Source: Streptomyces sp. NBC_00091 (lineage in GTDB: Bacteria > Actinomycetota > Actinomycetes > Streptomycetales > Streptomycetaceae). From it: 64,000 nucleotides of DNA. The position numbers and the translations under genes were made by a program. The stretch covers positions 3,968,001 to 4,032,000 of the forward strand of contig NZ_JAPEMA010000001.1 of assembly GCF_026343185.1 (NCBI RefSeq). The letters run 5' to 3'. Position 1 is the first letter of the stretch; every line of letters starts with the position of its first letter. Shown one piece after another: positions 61,484 to 64,000 of the stretch. Under the pieces are notes generated by a model, which made no database searches, was not told where the DNA came from, and saw only the letters and a list, made by a program, of their open reading frames with translations.

Positions 61484-64000
61484 GTGTCGGAAAACAAAGA
61501 TCAGAAGTTCGTCTACGACTTCACCGAGGGCAACCGGGACCTCAAGGACCTTCTCGGCGGCAAGGGGGCCAACCTCGCCGAGATGACCAACCTCGGTCTC
61601 CCGGTCCCCCCCGGCTTCACCATCACCACCGAGGCCTGCAAGGTCTACCTCGAGAGCGGCACGGCCCCGGCCGAGCTGCGCGACGAGGTCAGCGCGCACC
61701 TCGCCGCCCTCGAGGCGAAGATGGGCAAGAAGCTCGGCCAGTCGGACGACCCGCTGCTGGTCTCCGTCCGCTCCGGCGCGAAGTTCTCCATGCCGGGCAT
61801 GATGGACACGGTCCTCAACATCGGCCTCTCCGACGAGTCCGTCACCGGCCTCGCCACCCAGGCCGGCAACGAGCGCTTCGCGTGGGACTCGTACCGCCGC
61901 CTCATCCAGATGTTCGGCAAGACCGTCCTCGGCGTCGAGGGCGAGCTCTTCGAGGACGCCCTCGACGAGGCCAAGGCCGCCAAGAAGGTCACCGTCGACA
62001 CCGACCTCGACGCCGCCGATCTGAAGAAGCTGGTCAAGTCCTTCAAGAAGATCGTCGCGAAGGAGGCCGGCCGGGAGTTCCCGCAGGACGCCCGCGAGCA
62101 GCTCGACCTCGCCGTCGAGGCCGTCTTCAACTCCTGGAACACCGACCGCGCCAAGCTCTACCGCCGCCAGGAGCGCATCCCGAGCGACCTGGGCACCGCG
62201 GTCAACATCTGCTCCATGGTCTTCGGCAACCTCGGCCCCGACTCGGGCACCGGCGTCGCCTTCACCCGCGACCCGGCCAGCGGCCACGCGGGCGTCTACG
62301 GCGACTACCTGCAGAACGCCCAGGGCGAGGACGTCGTCGCGGGTATCCGCAACACCGTCCCGCTGGCGGACCTGGAGGCCATCGACAAGGCCTCGTACGA
62401 CCAGCTCATGACGATCATGACGACGCTGGAGACCCACTACAAGGATCTCTGCGACATCGAGTTCACCATCGAGCGCGGCCAGCTGTGGATGCTCCAGACC
62501 CGCGTCGGCAAGCGCACCGCCGGCGCCGCCTTCCGCATCGCCACCCAGCTCGTGGACCAGGGCCTGATCAGCGAGGCCGAGGCGCTCCAGCGCGTCACCG
62601 GCCACCAGCTGGCCCAGCTGATGTTCCCCCGCTTCGACGACGATGCGAAGACCACCCTGCTGGGCCGCGGCATCGCCGCCTCCCCGGGTGCGGCGGTCGG
62701 CAAGGCCGTCTTCGACTCGTACACGGCCGTCAAGTGGTCCCGCTCGGGCGAGAAGGTCATCCTGATCCGCCGCGAGACCAATCCCGACGACCTCGACGGC
62801 ATGATCGCCTCCGAGGGCATCCTGACCTCGCGCGGCGGCAAGACCTCGCACGCCGCCGTCGTCGCCCGCGGCATGGGCAAGACCTGCGTCTGCGGCGCCG
62901 AGGAGCTCGACGTCGACACCAAGCGCCGCCGGATGACGGTCGGCGAGACGGTCATCGAAGAGGGCGACGTCGTCTCCATCGACGGCTCCACCGGCAAGGT
63001 GTACCTCGGTGAGGTACCCGTCGTACCGTCCCCGGTCGTCGAGTACTTCGAGGGCCGCATGCACGCCGGCGCCGACGACGCCGACGAGCTGGTCGCCGCC
63101 GTGCACCGGATCATGGCCTACGCGGACCGCGTCCGCCGCCTGCGGGTGCGCGCCAACGCCGACAACGCCGAGGACGCGCTGCGCGCCCGCCGTTTCGGCG
63201 CCCAGGGCATCGGCCTGTGCCGCACGGAGCACATGTTCCTCGGCGAGCGCCGTGGACTCGTGGAGCGACTGATCCTCGCGGACACCGACAGCGAGCGCGA
63301 GGAGGCACTCAGTGCCCTCCTGCCGCTCCAGAAGAAGGACTTCGTCGAGCTGTTCGAGGCGATGGACGGCCTGCCCGTCACCGTCCGCCTGCTCGACCCG
63401 CCGCTGCACGAGTTCCTGCCCGACATCACCGAGCTGTCGGTGCGCGTCGCCCTCGCCGAGTCCCGCAAGGACGCCAACGAGAACGACCTGCGCCTGCTCC
63501 AGGCCGTGCACAAGCTGCACGAGCAGAACCCGATGCTGGGTCTGCGCGGCGTCCGCCTGGGCCTGGTCATCCCCGGTCTGTTCAAGATGCAGGTCCGGGC
63601 GATCGCCGAGGCCGCCGCCGAGCGCAAGAACGCCAAGGGCGACCCGCGCGCCGAGATCATGGTCCCGCTCGTCGGCACCGTGCAGGAGCTGGAGATCGTC
63701 CGCGACGAGGCCGACCAGGTCATCGCCGAGGTCGAGGCCGCCACCGGTACGAACCTCAAGCTGACCATCGGCACGATGATCGAGCTGCCGCGCGCCGCGC
63801 TGACCGCCGCCCAGATCGCCGAGGCCGCGCAGTTCTTCTCCTTCGGCACGAACGACCTGACCCAGACGGTGTGGGGCTTCTCCCGCGACGACGTCGAGGC
63901 CAGCTTCTTCACCGCCTACCTGGAGAAGGGCATCTTCGGGGTCTCGCCCTTCGAGACCATCGACAGGGACGGCGTCGGCTCGCTCGTGCGCCACGCGGTC
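61484..64000 (+). CDS. ppdK: Pyruvate phosphate dikinase (3' end outside window)
   Basis: 839 codons visible of about 900, starting at GTG 61484 with GAGGAG 10 nt upstream. It interconverts pyruvate and phosphoenolpyruvate with ATP and phosphate. ATP-grasp nucleotide-binding domain (GGKGANLAEMTNLGLPVPPGFTITTEACKVY, FGNLGPDSGTGVAFTRDPASG), central phospho-His domain (TSRGGKTSHAAVVARGMGKTCV, catalytic His), and PEP-binding TIM barrel (GIGLCRTEHMF, FFSFGTNDLTQTVWGFSRDD). The last Cys-containing motif would lie beyond 64000. Preceded by two palindromes. Confidence 0.95.
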   Translation, partial: MSENKDQKFVYDFTEGNRDLKDLLGGKGANLAEMTNLGLPVPPGFTITTEACKVYLESGTAPAELRDEVSAHLAALEAKMGKKLGQSDDPLLVSVRSGAKFSMPGMMDTVLNIGLSDESVTGLATQAGNERFAWDSYRRLIQMFGKTVLGVEGELFEDALDEAKAAKKVTVDTDLDAADLKKLVKSFKKIVAKEAGREFPQDAREQLDLAVEAVFNSWNTDRAKLYRRQERIPSDLGTAVNICSMVFGNLGPDSGTGVAFTRDPASGHAGVYGDYLQNAQGEDVVAGIRNTVPLADLEAIDKASYDQLMTIMTTLETHYKDLCDIEFTIERGQLWMLQTRVGKRTAGAAFRIATQLVDQGLISEAEALQRVTGHQLAQLMFPRFDDDAKTTLLGRGIAASPGAAVGKAVFDSYTAVKWSRSGEKVILIRRETNPDDLDGMIASEGILTSRGGKTSHAAVVARGMGKTCVCGAEELDVDTKRRRMTVGETVIEEGDVVSIDGSTGKVYLGEVPVVPSPVVEYFEGRMHAGADDADELVAAVHRIMAYADRVRRLRVRANADNAEDALRARRFGAQGIGLCRTEHMFLGERRGLVERLILADTDSEREEALSALLPLQKKDFVELFEAMDGLPVTVRLLDPPLHEFLPDITELSVRVALAESRKDANENDLRLLQAVHKLHEQNPMLGLRGVRLGLVIPGLFKMQVRAIAEAAAERKNAKGDPRAEIMVPLVGTVQELEIVRDEADQVIAEVEAATGTNLKLTIGTMIELPRAALTAAQIAEAAQFFSFGTNDLTQTVWGFSRDDVEASFFTAYLEKGIFGVSPFETIDRDGVGSLVRHAV

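Overview
This window is chromosomal DNA of a Streptomyces-type actinomycete. The evidence is very high GC with strong third-position bias, many GTG starts, stop/start overlaps of the ATGA or GTGA type, and a gene order (nadD-LytR_C gene-rsfS; leuS; comEA-comEC-holA; rpsT/lepA; hemW; hrcA-dnaJ2; rsmE-HIT; phoH-ybeY-CBS protein-era; leuA; recO-uppS; zur-znuBCA/glyS; dusB-ppdK) that matches, from memory, the S. coelicolor core region around SCO25xx. I see no prophage, insertion sequence, CRISPR array or biosynthetic gene cluster. Species cannot be fixed from the sequence alone.

Layout. 1-6 kb: a truncated membrane protein, an M48 protease, nadD, a divergent LCP/LytR_C wall protein, rsfS and a phosphatase that appears to start with CTG. 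6-7 kb: two identical tRNA-Ala(GGC) genes flanking a small zinc-finger-like gene. 7-18 kb: leuS with its own leucine-rich leader peptide and terminator, a coiled-coil membrane protein, a DegV protein, comEA-comEC, a YceI protein and holA, with rpsT convergent. 18.5-24 kb: lepA, an acyl-CoA ligase and hemW. 24-26 kb (reverse): a secreted Scabin-like ADP-ribosyltransferase, a DUF3097 protein and a metallo-beta-lactamase. 26-34 kb: hrcA-dnaJ2 behind a CIRCE operator, a nitronate monooxygenase, rsmE, a HIT protein, RNase Z and a PfkB kinase. 33-42 kb: phoH, damaged ybeY, a CBS/CorC protein, MmcQ, a degenerate deaminase, an MFS/AraC divergent pair, a broken secreted-protein gene and era. 42-48 kb: a methyltransferase, a GNAT protein, an emfourin inhibitor with its M4 protease, leuA with its leader attenuator, and a TerB protein. 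48-56 kb: an NCS2 permease, recO, uppS, zur-znuBCA and glyS. 56-64 kb: tetR with an aldo/keto reductase under a strong palindrome, a DHA2 exporter, dusB and ppdK, which runs off the end.

The most informative signals are regulatory. Two leucine-codon leader peptides sit before leuS and leuA, suggesting parallel attenuation by leucyl-tRNA charging of both leucine synthesis and tRNA-Leu charging. CIRCE lies before hrcA, a Zur box before znuA, near-perfect palindromes before the AraC and TetR loci, and a long nested stem-loop just before ppdK.

Several conserved loci look damaged: ybeY has lost its N-terminus through a small deletion and frameshift, comEC has no stop codon before yceI, and the gene before era changes frame twice and runs into era. 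These may be real mutations or assembly errors; raw reads would settle which.
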